Of a stretch of 64,000 nt of DNA, positions 17,046 through 26,051 are shown piece after piece (position 1 is the stretch's first letter; each line of letters starts with the position of its first letter). The DNA comes from an uncultured Collinsella sp. (GTDB taxonomy: Bacteria > Actinomycetota > Coriobacteriia > Coriobacteriales > Coriobacteriaceae). The stretch lies in assembly GCA_959601045.1 (NCBI GenBank), contig CAUGNZ010000001.1, forward strand, positions 48,786-112,785, in the 5' to 3' direction. The position numbers were made by a program, and so were the translations under genes. The notes below the pieces were generated by a model. The model saw only the letters and a list, made by a program, of their open reading frames with translations, had not been told where the DNA came from and did no database searches.

Positions 17046-17079
17046 AAAGGCGCCCGGGCCGTGTGGACCCGGACGCCTT
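17044..17079 (-). terminator. Intrinsic terminator of ldh
   Basis: AAGGCGTCCGGGTCC pairs with GGCCCGGGCGCCTT on the minus strand and is followed by TTTTT. It lies 31 bases after the ldh stop. Confidence 0.85.
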
Positions 17080-17110
17080 CATTGTAGCTTTTCGCTCTGG
17101 CGAGCTCGAT

Positions 17111-18061
17111 TTAGCAGGAGAAGTCGACGCTGTCGATGATGTCCTTGAGGGCCTTGGCGGAGGCGGTAAGCTCATGCTTCTCGTCATCGTTCAGCGGCAC
17201 GGGAACGCGGCAGACAACGCCGTCGCGGCCAACGACGGTCGGCATGGAGATGGCAAGATCGGACAGGCCATACTCGCCCACCATGAGCGAGGAGACGGGC
17301 AGAACGGTCTGCTCATCGCGCATGACAGCGGTGCAGATGCGTTTGACGGCCATGGCGACACCGTAGTAAGTGGCGTGCTTCTTCTCAATGATGGTGTAAG
17401 CGGAGTTCTTGACGTCCTCGGCAATGCGCTTCTCGGCAGCCTCATGCTCCAGATGGCCGTGAAGCTCGCAGAAGGTGTTCAGCGGCACGCCGGCAACCTG
17501 AGCGCTGGACCAAGCGACAAACTCGGAATCGCCGTGCTCGCCCATGACGTAGGCCTGGACATCGCGCGGGTCAACCTCGACGTGGGCGCCGAGCATCTGC
17601 TGCAGACGGCCGGTGTCGAGTACAGTGCCCGAACCGATGACATGGCCCTCAGGAAGGCCGGACATCTTGATGGCGGCGTAGGTCAGAACGTCGACCGGGT
17701 TGGAGACGATGAGTAGAATGCCGTCGAAGCCAGACTTCTTAATCTCGGGAATAATGGACTTAAAGATGCTGACGTTCTTGTTGACCAGGTCCAGGCGGGT
17801 CTCACCGGGCTTCTGGGCAGCGCCAGCGGTGACGACGATCATGGCAGCGTCGGCGACATCGGAATAATCGCCGGCGTAGATCTTCATCGGCTCGGCAAAC
17901 GTCATGCCGTGCGCGATATCCAGGGCCTCACCCTCGGCGCGGTTCTTGTCCACGTCGATGAGGACCATCTCGGAGAACAGACCACTCTGCATCAACGCAA
18001 ACGCCGAAGACGAGCCGACGAAACCGCAGCCGACAATAGCGACCTTCTTCTCATTAACCAT
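17111..18061 (-). CDS. ldh: L-lactate dehydrogenase
   Basis: A 316-residue NAD-dependent dehydrogenase that reduces pyruvate to lactate, regenerating NAD in fermentation. The Rossmann start is VAIVGCGFVGSSSAFALM with the Asp of the NAD site in VLIDVDKNRA. The substrate Arg is in GETRLDLVNKN, catalytic Asp in VDVLTYA-adjacent NPVD, and catalytic His in VMGEHGDSEF. The MGEHGDS motif and length distinguish it from malate dehydrogenase only partly, but GETRLDL with residues for lactate supports LDH. GGGAG precedes the ATG. It is monocistronic with its own terminator. Confidence 0.9.
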   Translation of the reverse strand: MVNEKKVAIVGCGFVGSSSAFALMQSGLFSEMVLIDVDKNRAEGEALDIAHGMTFAEPMKIYAGDYSDVADAAMIVVTAGAAQKPGETRLDLVNKNVSIFKSIIPEIKKSGFDGILLIVSNPVDVLTYAAIKMSGLPEGHVIGSGTVLDTGRLQQMLGAHVEVDPRDVQAYVMGEHGDSEFVAWSSAQVAGVPLNTFCELHGHLEHEAAEKRIAEDVKNSAYTIIEKKHATYYGVAMAVKRICTAVMRDEQTVLPVSSLMVGEYGLSDLAISMPTVVGRDGVVCRVPVPLNDDEKHELTASAKALKDIIDSVDFSC

Positions 18062-18088
18062 TAGAAACTCCCATCTCGCTCCACAAAC

Positions 18089-18118
18089 AAACCGCCCGGG
18101 AACGACCCCGAGCGGCTT
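18089..18118 (-). promoter_or_regulatory. Terminator-like hairpin in the ldh leader
   Basis: On the minus strand CCGCTCGGG pairs with CCCGGGCGG and is followed by TTTGTTTG. It ends about 30 bases before the ldh start and 146 bases after the stop of the upstream aminotransferase. It may end read-through from that gene or act as an attenuator for ldh. Confidence 0.5.
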
Positions 18119-18263
18119 GTCGTAATCCCAATATATCCAATCGGGACTTTGATTATGCTCCTATTCGCAGCCAAATATCGACCGTTTACCGAAATTATTT
18201 GCAGGATTCGTAAAATAACTGCATGAAATCGGTTTCGAGCTATTGACGCGCCGAAATAGTTTT

Positions 18264-19427
18264 CTAAAACAGGCCCGCCTCGCGAATAGCCTCGACGGCC
18301 AGAGCGATCTGATCGGGCGGCAGGACCAGAGCCATGCGCACGTGCCCCTCGCCCGAAGGACCAAAGCTCGCACCCGGCGTCACCACAACGCCGGCCTTCT
18401 CCATGAGCTCCTCGCAAAACGCCATGGAATCGGTGCGACCACCGGGAAGCTTGGCCCACACAAACATGGAGCCATGCGCGTTGGGACGCTCCCAGCCCAA
18501 GCGCTCAAGACCGTCGCACAGGGCATCGCGGCGCTCCTGGTACTTCAGACGCTGCGCCTCAACCTCATCGCGCGGACCGTTGAGGCACGCGATGGCAGCC
18601 TTCTGGATCGGGAAGAACATACCGAAGTCGATCTGGCCGCGCAGCTTGGCAAAAGCCGAGACCACATCCTCGCGACCGACCAAAAAGCCGATGCGCGCGC
18701 CGGTGACGTTAAACGACTTAGAGAGCGAAAAGAACTCAACGCCCACCTCGAGCGCGCCGGGATACTGCAAAAAGCTTCCGCCCGGCTCGCCGTCGAACAC
18801 GATGTCGGAGTACGCGTTGTCATGGACGATGAGCAGGTCGTGCTCGCGAGCAAAGGCGATAATCTCCTCGTAGACCTCGGGCGTGCCCACCGAGCCGACC
18901 GGGTTCGCGGGCAGCGACACGATCATATACTTGGCACGATCGGCAACCTCGGAATCGATACCCGCCACATAGGGCAGGTAATTATGCTCGGCGACCAACG
19001 GATAGTACTCGAGCTTGGCATCGGCGATCTTGGCACCCGCCTCAAAGACCGGATAGCACGGATCGGGAACCAGAATGGTGTCACCCGGATCGAGCAGGGC
19101 CAGGCCCAAATGGCCCACGCCCTCCTGCGTGCCGTTGCACGACTGCACCATGGACGGCGTAATGCCCGAAACGCCAAAGCGACGCTCATAGTAATCGCAC
19201 ACGGCTTGCTTGAGCTCGGGCAGGTCGCGCAGGGCATACTTCCACATCTCGGGATCTTGGGCTGCTTGCGTGAGTGCCTCGACCACGTGGTCGTACGGCT
19301 TAAAGTCGGGCGTTCCCACGCTCATGTTGTAAATGGTCTTGCCCTGAGCCTTCAGCGCGAGAAGCTTGTTGTTGAGCGAGGCGAAGACCTCCGCGCCAAA
19401 GCGGTCGAGACGCTGCGATGCCTGCAT
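18264..19427 (-). CDS. Class I/II aminotransferase (alanine/LL-DAP aminotransferase-like)
   Basis: A 387-residue PLP enzyme. The PLP Lys is in FSLSKSFNVTGAR, the substrate-carboxylate Arg near the end is in EGHVRMAL, and IVSLPANPVGSVG holds the conserved Asn. CNGTQEGVGHLGLALLDPGD resembles the DapL/AlaT subgroup. A role as N-acetyl-LL-DAP aminotransferase would fill a gap in the acetylase route encoded at 9-14.5 kb; alanine or aspartate transamination is equally possible. The start at 19427 follows GAAAGGTGG; a longer frame to 19517 would run through a terminator hairpin. Confidence 0.8.
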   Translation of the reverse strand: MQASQRLDRFGAEVFASLNNKLLALKAQGKTIYNMSVGTPDFKPYDHVVEALTQAAQDPEMWKYALRDLPELKQAVCDYYERRFGVSGITPSMVQSCNGTQEGVGHLGLALLDPGDTILVPDPCYPVFEAGAKIADAKLEYYPLVAEHNYLPYVAGIDSEVADRAKYMIVSLPANPVGSVGTPEVYEEIIAFAREHDLLIVHDNAYSDIVFDGEPGGSFLQYPGALEVGVEFFSLSKSFNVTGARIGFLVGREDVVSAFAKLRGQIDFGMFFPIQKAAIACLNGPRDEVEAQRLKYQERRDALCDGLERLGWERPNAHGSMFVWAKLPGGRTDSMAFCEELMEKAGVVVTPGASFGPSGEGHVRMALVLPPDQIALAVEAIREAGLF

Positions 19428-19445
19428 GGTGCCACCTTTCGATAT

Positions 19446-19477
19446 AAAAAACGCGGCGCTCCGACAAGAGCGCCGCG
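19446..19477 (-). terminator. Terminator/attenuator ahead of the aminotransferase
   Basis: CGCGGCGCTC pairs perfectly with GAGCGCCGCG on the minus strand and is followed by TTTTTT. It ends transcripts from nadE, but it is only about 20 bases before the aminotransferase start, so that gene is either expressed by read-through or has a promoter overlapping this hairpin. Confidence 0.75.
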
Positions 19478-19545
19478 CGATACGGGCCATCAGATTGCAA
19501 AAGTGTAACGCTTGCAACCCCCGTATTGGTTCAATTTAGCCAACC

Positions 19546-21525
19546 TTAGTCAACTGGATTGAGCGCGTCGATCTGCGCAAGCCAAAGACGCGAGCTAGCG
19601 TCACTCGGCATACGCCAATCGCCGCGCGGGCTGAGCGTCACCGAGCCCACCTTGGGACCATCGGGCAGGCAGCTGCGCTTAAACTGCTGGGCAAAGAAGC
19701 GACGATAGAACGTACGCAGCCACGTGTGGACGGTCTTGGCGTCGTAGACGCCCTCGAAGCTCTTGAGCGCCATGCGGTAGATCTTGCCAGGCTCAAAGCC
19801 AAAACGCAGCAGGTAGTAGAGGAAGTAGTCGTGCAGCTCGTACGGGCCCACCAAATCCTCGGTCTTCTGCGCAATCTCGCCGTCGCCCGTGGGCGGCAGA
19901 AGCTCGGGGGACACCGGCGTATCGAGGATATCGAGCAAGACCTCGGCAATGCGCCCGCCAAAGACATCGGCGGCATAGCGCACCAGATGGCGCACAAGCG
20001 TCTTGGGCACGCTCGCGTTGACGGCGTACATACTCATGTGATCACCGTTGTACGTGGCCCAGCCGAGCGCCAGCTCCGACAGGTCGCCCGTGCCGATGAC
20101 AAAACCGCCGGCCTGGTTGGCTAGGTCCATCAGAATCTGCGTACGCTCGCGGGCCTGGCTGTTCTCGTAGGTCACGTCCTGCACGGCCGGATCGTGCTCA
20201 ATGTCCCTGAAGTGCTGCTCCACGGCCGCGTGAATCGAGACCTCGCGGAAGCTCACGCCCAAGTCGCGGGCGAGCGACTCGGCATTCGACTTGGTGCGGT
20301 GCGTGGTGCCAAAGCCGGGCATGGAGACCGCCGTGATACCCGTACGCGGCAGCCCCAGCGCATCGAAGGCACGCACGGTCACGAGTAGCGCCAGCGTGGA
20401 ATCGAGGCCGCCGGAAAGGCCGATGACGGCCGCCTTGGTACCCGTATGGGCAAGGCGGGTCTTGAGGCCGGCGGTCTGCAGGTCGAGGATGGTCTCGCAA
20501 CGCTCGGCCAGGTCGCCATGGTCGGCCGGCACAAAGGGCGCACGGAGGAAGACACGGTCGATATCAAGCGCATCGCGAAGAACAGGATCCTTCGCAAGCA
20601 CGCCCTCAAACGAAAACTCAACGGTCGTGGCCTCCGGCGCATCGTCCGCGCGCGTCCACGTCGTCGAGCGACGGCGCTCGGCAACCAGACGGTCAAGATC
20701 GACATCGGCGACGGCCATGTCGCAGGTAAGCAGTTTGGTGGCGGCGAGCTTGGAGCCATTTTCGTAAATAAGGTTCTCGCCCGCAAAGACCATATCGGTC
20801 GTGGACTCGCCCTCGCTCGCATCCGCATAGGCATAGGCGCAGTACAGGCGCGCGCTTTGGTTAGAGATAAGGCTGCGGCGGTAATCTGCCTTACCGATAA
20901 TCTCGTCCGAGGCCGACGGGTTGAGAATCACCGTCGCGCCGGCAAGCGCCATCTCGGTCGAAGGGGGTGCCGGCACCCACAGGTCCTCACAGACCTCAAC
21001 GCCCAGCACCAGGTCCTCGGCGCCCTCATCACAGCAACGGTAGACAAGCCCCGAACCCAGCGGGACCGGACCCTGACCGGCAAACTCGACCCACACGGGA
21101 TCCGCAGGCGCCGGAGCAAACCAACGGCGCTCATAGAACTCGCCATAGTTGGGCAAGTATTTTTTGGCCGTAAGGCCCAAAAGCTCGCCCGCACAGCAAA
21201 CGGCCGCGCAATTGTAGATGTTTTCAGCCACCGCAACGGGAAGACCGATGGTAAAGATGATCGGCAGCTCACGAGTCTCGTCGAGAATGCGCACAAGTGC
21301 CGCCTCGCAGGCGTGCAGCAGCGTGCGGTTATGGAACAGATCGGCCGCGGTATAGCCGCACAGATTAAGCTCGGGCAACACCAACGCGCGAACGCCGCGC
21401 TTGGCAGCCTCGCGAACAGCCGTCAGCGCAACCTCGGCATTGCCCTCGACATCGGCCACGCGAATCTGCGGTGAGGTCGCCGCCACACGCAAAAAGCCGT
21501 CAGACTGAGAAAGGTGAAGATCCAT
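19546..21525 (-). CDS. nadE: Glutamine-dependent NAD+ synthase
   Basis: A 659-residue two-domain enzyme making NAD from deamido-NAD, ATP and glutamine. Residues about 10-270 form a nitrilase-type amidase with Glu in VLPELNLCGY, Lys in GLTAKKYLPNY and the nucleophile Cys in LGVEVCEDLW. From about 330 follows the synthetase domain with the PP-loop VIGLSGGLDSTLAL and the SELALGWATYNGDHMS segment. The length matches the glutamine-dependent class. The start at 21525 has GGGAG 7 bases upstream. It is separated from the aminotransferase by a terminator. Confidence 0.93.
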   Translation of the reverse strand: MDLHLSQSDGFLRVAATSPQIRVADVEGNAEVALTAVREAAKRGVRALVLPELNLCGYTAADLFHNRTLLHACEAALVRILDETRELPIIFTIGLPVAVAENIYNCAAVCCAGELLGLTAKKYLPNYGEFYERRWFAPAPADPVWVEFAGQGPVPLGSGLVYRCCDEGAEDLVLGVEVCEDLWVPAPPSTEMALAGATVILNPSASDEIIGKADYRRSLISNQSARLYCAYAYADASEGESTTDMVFAGENLIYENGSKLAATKLLTCDMAVADVDLDRLVAERRRSTTWTRADDAPEATTVEFSFEGVLAKDPVLRDALDIDRVFLRAPFVPADHGDLAERCETILDLQTAGLKTRLAHTGTKAAVIGLSGGLDSTLALLVTVRAFDALGLPRTGITAVSMPGFGTTHRTKSNAESLARDLGVSFREVSIHAAVEQHFRDIEHDPAVQDVTYENSQARERTQILMDLANQAGGFVIGTGDLSELALGWATYNGDHMSMYAVNASVPKTLVRHLVRYAADVFGGRIAEVLLDILDTPVSPELLPPTGDGEIAQKTEDLVGPYELHDYFLYYLLRFGFEPGKIYRMALKSFEGVYDAKTVHTWLRTFYRRFFAQQFKRSCLPDGPKVGSVTLSPRGDWRMPSDASSRLWLAQIDALNPVD

Positions 21526-21728
21526 AAGAATGCTCCCGTGCGTAGACGCCATTCATAACAATTAGCAAGCCTTATTGTAGTTCAACCGCCGGGCGCAGCC
21601 GCATCCCACCAATTTGGTGAGCTATTGATGAGTTGATGGTATCTGTTAAATGTCACGTACGATTCACATCTGGTGGGTACCCTGATGACTACACGAAACG
21701 AAGCAGATTTACACCGGGAGGACCCCGT

Positions 21729-22682
21729 ATGACAACCAAGTACACCGACGCGCCGCGCACGCGCGTCATGACACCGGCCGCGCTCAATAACGGCGTGCAC
21801 GAGAACCATTCCATCGGACAGACCATGTCCATCGCGCCCAAAAAGGGCCTGTTCGACGACATTTCCATTCCCCAGATCATCGCCGGCGCCGCAGCTGCCG
21901 CCACGAGCGTGGCGCTTGCTTCAAAGATCGGCATTGCCGGCTCGGTGATTGGTGCCGCTGTGAGCTCGGTCATCACTGTTGTGTCCTCGCAGGTCTATCG
22001 CCACTTTATCTCCGCCAGCGCCGAAGCAATCAAGGGCACGCATGCCGCTGTCGACTATCCTACCGGCGCCTACGAGCCCGTTGAGCCCAATGTCGAGGAG
22101 CACCTAGGTGGCGCCGCAACCACGCAGGAGATGCGCCAGGCTGCGGGACGCGCGACCACGGCGCGCGTCGCTCCCAACAGCCTGCGCGCCAAGGCGGCGG
22201 CTGAGCGCAGCCAGACGCAAAAGAAGGTCATCGTCTTCTCGATCGCTATCGCCATCGTCGCGGTCATCGCCTGCGCCGGCGCCATCCTTATCACCACCGC
22301 CGGTGAGGGTCTGGGCGAGCGTCCCGAGCCGATCCTGTCGTCGCGCACGACCGAGAGCGATGCAAATGGCAACGCCCAGTCGCAGGATCAGCAGGCACAG
22401 ACGGACGATACGCAAGACAGTTCTACCTCTGCCAATTCGTCCTCGAACACCCAAAACCAATCGCAGGGCACCGATTCTTCTACGGCCAACAGCGGCACGC
22501 AATCCGGCACGACTGACTCAAGCCAAACGACTGACGGCTCTCAACCGAGCACGGGCGACCAGGCGAATGGCAATACATCGAGTACGGGATCTACCGACAA
22601 CAGCAACACCAACAGCTCGAGCGGAACCGCGTCCGGCACGGCATCTGACAGTTCAAGCCAAGGCACGACATCGGGCAACTAG
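21729..22682 (+). CDS. Membrane protein with Ser/Thr/Asn-rich C-terminal tail, function unknown
   Basis: A 317-residue protein. The segment at about residues 45-90 is Ala/Ile/Val-rich with Gly (QIIAGAAAAATSVALASK), a second hydrophobic helix lies near residues 167-190, and the final ~115 residues are low-complexity Ser, Thr, Gly, Asn and Gln. This looks like a membrane-anchored surface protein with a flexible exposed tail. GGGAGG precedes the ATG at 21729; upstream starts to 21633 have none. No family recognised. It is followed by an intrinsic terminator. Confidence 0.65.
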   Translation: MTTKYTDAPRTRVMTPAALNNGVHENHSIGQTMSIAPKKGLFDDISIPQIIAGAAAAATSVALASKIGIAGSVIGAAVSSVITVVSSQVYRHFISASAEAIKGTHAAVDYPTGAYEPVEPNVEEHLGGAATTQEMRQAAGRATTARVAPNSLRAKAAAERSQTQKKVIVFSIAIAIVAVIACAGAILITTAGEGLGERPEPILSSRTTESDANGNAQSQDQQAQTDDTQDSSTSANSSSNTQNQSQGTDSSTANSGTQSGTTDSSQTTDGSQPSTGDQANGNTSSTGSTDNSNTNSSSGTASGTASDSSSQGTTSGN

Positions 22683-22712
22683 GCACTGCATCCCCAGATA
22701 GGCAACCTGTAC

Positions 22713-22747
22713 AACGGGCGCGAATCGACAGCGGTTCGCGCCCGTTT
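22713..22747 (+). terminator. Intrinsic terminator
   Basis: AACGGGCGCGAA pairs with TTCGCGCCCGTT around a 10-base loop, 30 bases after the stop of the 21729 gene. Confidence 0.8.
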
Positions 22748-22818
22748 GCCTTGGGCGCCGCCATGGCGAGCGCCATGCGATGGTAAGATGCTTTACATGT
22801 GTAAAGAGGAGATTTGCC

Positions 22819-24126
22819 ATGAGCAAGACAATAGTTAGGCCCACGCTTTCACTGGGCAACCACATCTATCTGTATCGTCTGCTGCGCGATGCGATCGGGT
22901 GCGGCAAGCAAACGTTTATGACGCAGGTCGAGGAGGCGCTCGCCGCCGGCGACATGGCCGCTTATGACCTAGGCTTTGAGTCCACACGCGAGCTGCTCGA
23001 GGAGCTCGACGACTGCATTAAGCTGACTGTCTTTAAGGGCGGTCGCCTGTATGCCACGGTCATCGCCAACGAGACATGGGATGCCGCACTTGCCAAGGGC
23101 GAGGACAAGCCCAAGACCGCCAAGGGCGCTAAGCAGTCCTACAAAAAGAAAAAGCGCGGTGAGAAGGACCTCAAGGCTGTGCGCCCCAAGCACGTTAAGC
23201 GTCCCGAACCAGAAGCCGCGGTTGAAGCTGTGCCGGAATCCCAGCCCGAGGCAGAGATCGAAGTCGCTATTGAGGTAACAGCAGAAGCCGAAACCGAAAT
23301 CGCCGCCATGACCGATCCCGAAGTCATGTCAGAACAGGAAGCCGCTGCGGAGCTCAACGAGGCTCCCAAGTCGACAACCGAAGAAGCCGCTGACCAATCC
23401 GAGACGTCTGCGTTCCAAAACAGCGATGTCTTTGGCGACGAGGCCGAGGACGATCAGTCCGACGAACCCGCCGATCAAGGTGCTACTGAGTCGACGCCGG
23501 AGCCCGAGACGCCGCAGCCCGCCATCTCGCTCACGGTCGTCTATGACCCTGAGAACGCCAATGCCGGCATCACCACCATGGCGTCCACGCCGGTCGAGGC
23601 AAAGTCGAGCGTCGAGAATGAGAACGCGACGCAGGTTGAGGTTGAAACCGCAGTTGCAGACGCGCCCGTCACCGTGAAGCCCGCAGATTCCGTGATCAAG
23701 CCGGAAGTAACGCCGGAGCCCGCACCCGTCATCGAATCCATGCCCGCCGCTGCTTGCGACCAAATACCCGCACCGGCACCGGCTCCGGTCCCCGCTGCAG
23801 TACCGGCCCCCGCACCCGCAACGCCCGCCATCCCCGAGGACTTCCCCGTCGATTTCGCAACCGAGGTCTTCTGCCCCGGCCCGCTTCTGCACCAGTTGTC
23901 GACCTATCTCCCCTACGGCGCCGACACGCTCGGCATTGTCGGCGAGTACTACTGGATCGCCCGCGAGCGCGGTACCATCGAGGCCGCGCGAAACCGCGCA
24001 AGCTTCCCCCTGCGCTACACGCAGGCCGGCGAGCGCCGCGAAGTCACCGTGCGCATCCGCCGCAACACCACCGGCGGCCTCGGTGCCGCCTGGGCCATCG
24101 ACAAAGTCGAGCCTTCTACCAAGTAA
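22819..24126 (+). CDS. Hypothetical protein with globular ends and a long acidic Pro/Ala/Glu-rich middle
   Basis: A 435-residue protein. Residues 1-about 85 are globular (SLGNHIYLYRLLRDAIGCGK, then LTVFKGGRLYATVIANETW). A Lys-rich block follows, then about 200 residues of Glu, Ala, Pro and Val repeats, and a globular C-terminal domain of about 95 residues with FCPGPLLHQLSTYLPYG and RYTQAGERREVTVRIRR. No signal peptide or membrane helix, so it is probably cytoplasmic. GAGGAGA precedes the ATG. I do not recognise a family; the basic block next to a globular head might bind nucleic acid, which is speculation. Confidence 0.6.
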   Translation: MSKTIVRPTLSLGNHIYLYRLLRDAIGCGKQTFMTQVEEALAAGDMAAYDLGFESTRELLEELDDCIKLTVFKGGRLYATVIANETWDAALAKGEDKPKTAKGAKQSYKKKKRGEKDLKAVRPKHVKRPEPEAAVEAVPESQPEAEIEVAIEVTAEAETEIAAMTDPEVMSEQEAAAELNEAPKSTTEEAADQSETSAFQNSDVFGDEAEDDQSDEPADQGATESTPEPETPQPAISLTVVYDPENANAGITTMASTPVEAKSSVENENATQVEVETAVADAPVTVKPADSVIKPEVTPEPAPVIESMPAAACDQIPAPAPAPVPAAVPAPAPATPAIPEDFPVDFATEVFCPGPLLHQLSTYLPYGADTLGIVGEYYWIARERGTIEAARNRASFPLRYTQAGERREVTVRIRRNTTGGLGAAWAIDKVEPSTK

Positions 24127-24127
24127 C

Positions 24128-24164
24128 AAAAAGGGACGATAACCCTCAAGGTTATCGTCCCTTT
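24128..24164. terminator. Bidirectional intrinsic terminator
   Basis: AAGGGACGATAACC pairs with GGTTATCGTCCCTT over a 5-base loop, with A and T tracts on either side. It serves the 22819 gene and the convergent ABC-F gene. Confidence 0.88.
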
Positions 24165-24187
24165 CTCGTTAGGTCACCTGAGCTCGA

Positions 24188-25867
24188 CTAGTCACGCGTC
24201 AGCTTGCGGTGAACACGATGCGGCTGGGCTGCGTCCTCGCCCAGGCGCTCGATGCGGTTGGCCTGATAGGCCTCGAAATTGCCCTCGAACCAATACCAGT
24301 TGCCCGGATTCTCGTCGGTGCCCTCCCACGCCAGAATGTGCGTGGCAACGCGGTCCAGGAACATACGATCGTGGCTAATGACCACCGAGCAGCCCGGGAA
24401 CTCGAGCAGCGCCGCTTCGAGCGAGGAAAGCGTCTCGACGTCGAGGTCGTTCGTGGGCTCGTCGAGGAGCAGCAGGTTGCCGCCCTGCTTGAGCGTAAGC
24501 GCCAAGTTCAGACGGTTGCGCTCGCCGCCGGAGAGCACGCCAGCGCGCTTCTGCTGGTCCTGGCCCTTAAAGCCAAAGCTCGCCACATAAGCGCGGCTCG
24601 GAACCTCGGTCTCGCCGACCATCATGTGGTCCAGGCCGTCCGAGACGACCTCCCATAGGTTCTTATCGGGGTCGATGCCGGAACGGTTCTGGTCGACGTA
24701 AGAAATCTTGACGGTCTCGCCCACCTCGAGCTCGCCCGAAGTCAGCGGCTCCAGACCCACAATCGTCTTGAACAGCGTGGTCTTACCGACGCCGTTGGGG
24801 CCGATGACGCCAACGATGCCGTTGCGCGGCAGGGTGAACGAAAGGTCGTCGATGAGCACGCGGCCATCGAACTCCTTGTGCAGATGATGGGCCTCGAGCA
24901 CCTTGTTGCCCAAACGCGGGCCCACAGGGATGCGGATGTCGGTCCAGTCGAGCTTCTGGCTGGCGCGCGCCTCGGCCTCCATCTCCTCATAGCGAGCCAG
25001 ACGGGCCTTGTTTTTGGCCTGACGGGCCTTGGGCGAGCTGCGCACCCACTCGAGCTCGGCCTCCATGCGCTTGGCGAGCTTGGCGTCGCGGTTACCCTGA
25101 GCCTCGATACGGGCGGCCTTGGTCTCCAGATACGTGGAGTAGTTGCCCTTGTAGGGATAGAGGTGGCCACGGTCGACCTCGCAGATCCACTCGGCAACGT
25201 TGTCCAGGAAGTAGCGATCGTGCGTGACAGCAAGCACCGCGCCCTGGTAGTTGTGCAGGAAATGCTCGAGCCACAGGATCGACTCGGCGTCCAGGTGGTT
25301 CGTGGGCTCGTCGAGCAGCAGCAGGTCGGGAGCCTCGAGCAGCAGCTTGCACAGGGCTACGCGACGACGCTCGCCGCCGGAAAGCACGTTAACCGGCATG
25401 TCAGAATCGGGCAGCTGCAGGGCGTCCATGGCCTGGCCGAGCTTGGAATCGATATCCCAGCCGTCGGCGGCGTCGATCTCGTCCTGGAGCTTGCCCATCT
25501 CGGCCATGAGGGCGTCCATGTCGCAATCCGGGTCGCACATCTCCTCGCCGATCTTGTTGAAGCGATCGACCTTGGCGATCATGTCGCCAAACGCCATGCG
25601 CACGTTCTCGATGACGGTCTTGTCGTCGTCGAGTGGCGGCTCCTGCTGCAGGATGCCCACGGTGTAGCCGGGAGTGAGCCTGGCATCGCCGTTGGAGACC
25701 TCCTCGATACCGGCCATGATCTTGAGCAGGGTCGACTTGCCCATACCGTTGGGGCCCACGACGCCGATCTTGGCACCGGGGTAGAAGCTCAGGGTCACGT
25801 CGTCAAGGATTACCTTGTCGCCATGGGCCTTGCGAGCCTGATACATTTGGTAGATAAACTCCGCCAT
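24188..25867 (-). CDS. ettA: ABC-F ATPase, energy-dependent translational throttle protein EttA type
   Basis: A 559-residue soluble ABC-F protein with two ATPase domains. Domain 1 has GPNGMGKSTLLK, LSGGERRRVAL and LLLLDEPTNHLD; domain 2 has GPNGVGKTTLF, LSGGERNRLNLA and LLLLDEPTNDLD. The linker with TKAARIEAQGNRDAKLAKRM is the P-site tRNA interaction motif region. These features match EttA, which binds the ribosomal E site and senses the ATP/ADP ratio. Length is typical (about 555). It is monocistronic. Confidence 0.92.
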   Translation of the reverse strand: MAEFIYQMYQARKAHGDKVILDDVTLSFYPGAKIGVVGPNGMGKSTLLKIMAGIEEVSNGDARLTPGYTVGILQQEPPLDDDKTVIENVRMAFGDMIAKVDRFNKIGEEMCDPDCDMDALMAEMGKLQDEIDAADGWDIDSKLGQAMDALQLPDSDMPVNVLSGGERRRVALCKLLLEAPDLLLLDEPTNHLDAESILWLEHFLHNYQGAVLAVTHDRYFLDNVAEWICEVDRGHLYPYKGNYSTYLETKAARIEAQGNRDAKLAKRMEAELEWVRSSPKARQAKNKARLARYEEMEAEARASQKLDWTDIRIPVGPRLGNKVLEAHHLHKEFDGRVLIDDLSFTLPRNGIVGVIGPNGVGKTTLFKTIVGLEPLTSGELEVGETVKISYVDQNRSGIDPDKNLWEVVSDGLDHMMVGETEVPSRAYVASFGFKGQDQQKRAGVLSGGERNRLNLALTLKQGGNLLLLDEPTNDLDVETLSSLEAALLEFPGCSVVISHDRMFLDRVATHILAWEGTDENPGNWYWFEGNFEAYQANRIERLGEDAAQPHRVHRKLTRD

Positions 25868-26051
25868 ATGCCTGTTTTATCCTTTCTACCTGCTGTTTCC
25901 CTATTCTTGATTCGCTTTAGTGGAAACGAAATGAGGAAACCAGCTCTGAAACTTAACGAAAAAGGGGCTTGGTTGCCCACACCCCCTAATACTACCTGGG
26001 AAAAGTCCCCCAGAACATACTATGAACTGCGTACGCTAGTTTTCCGCAACC

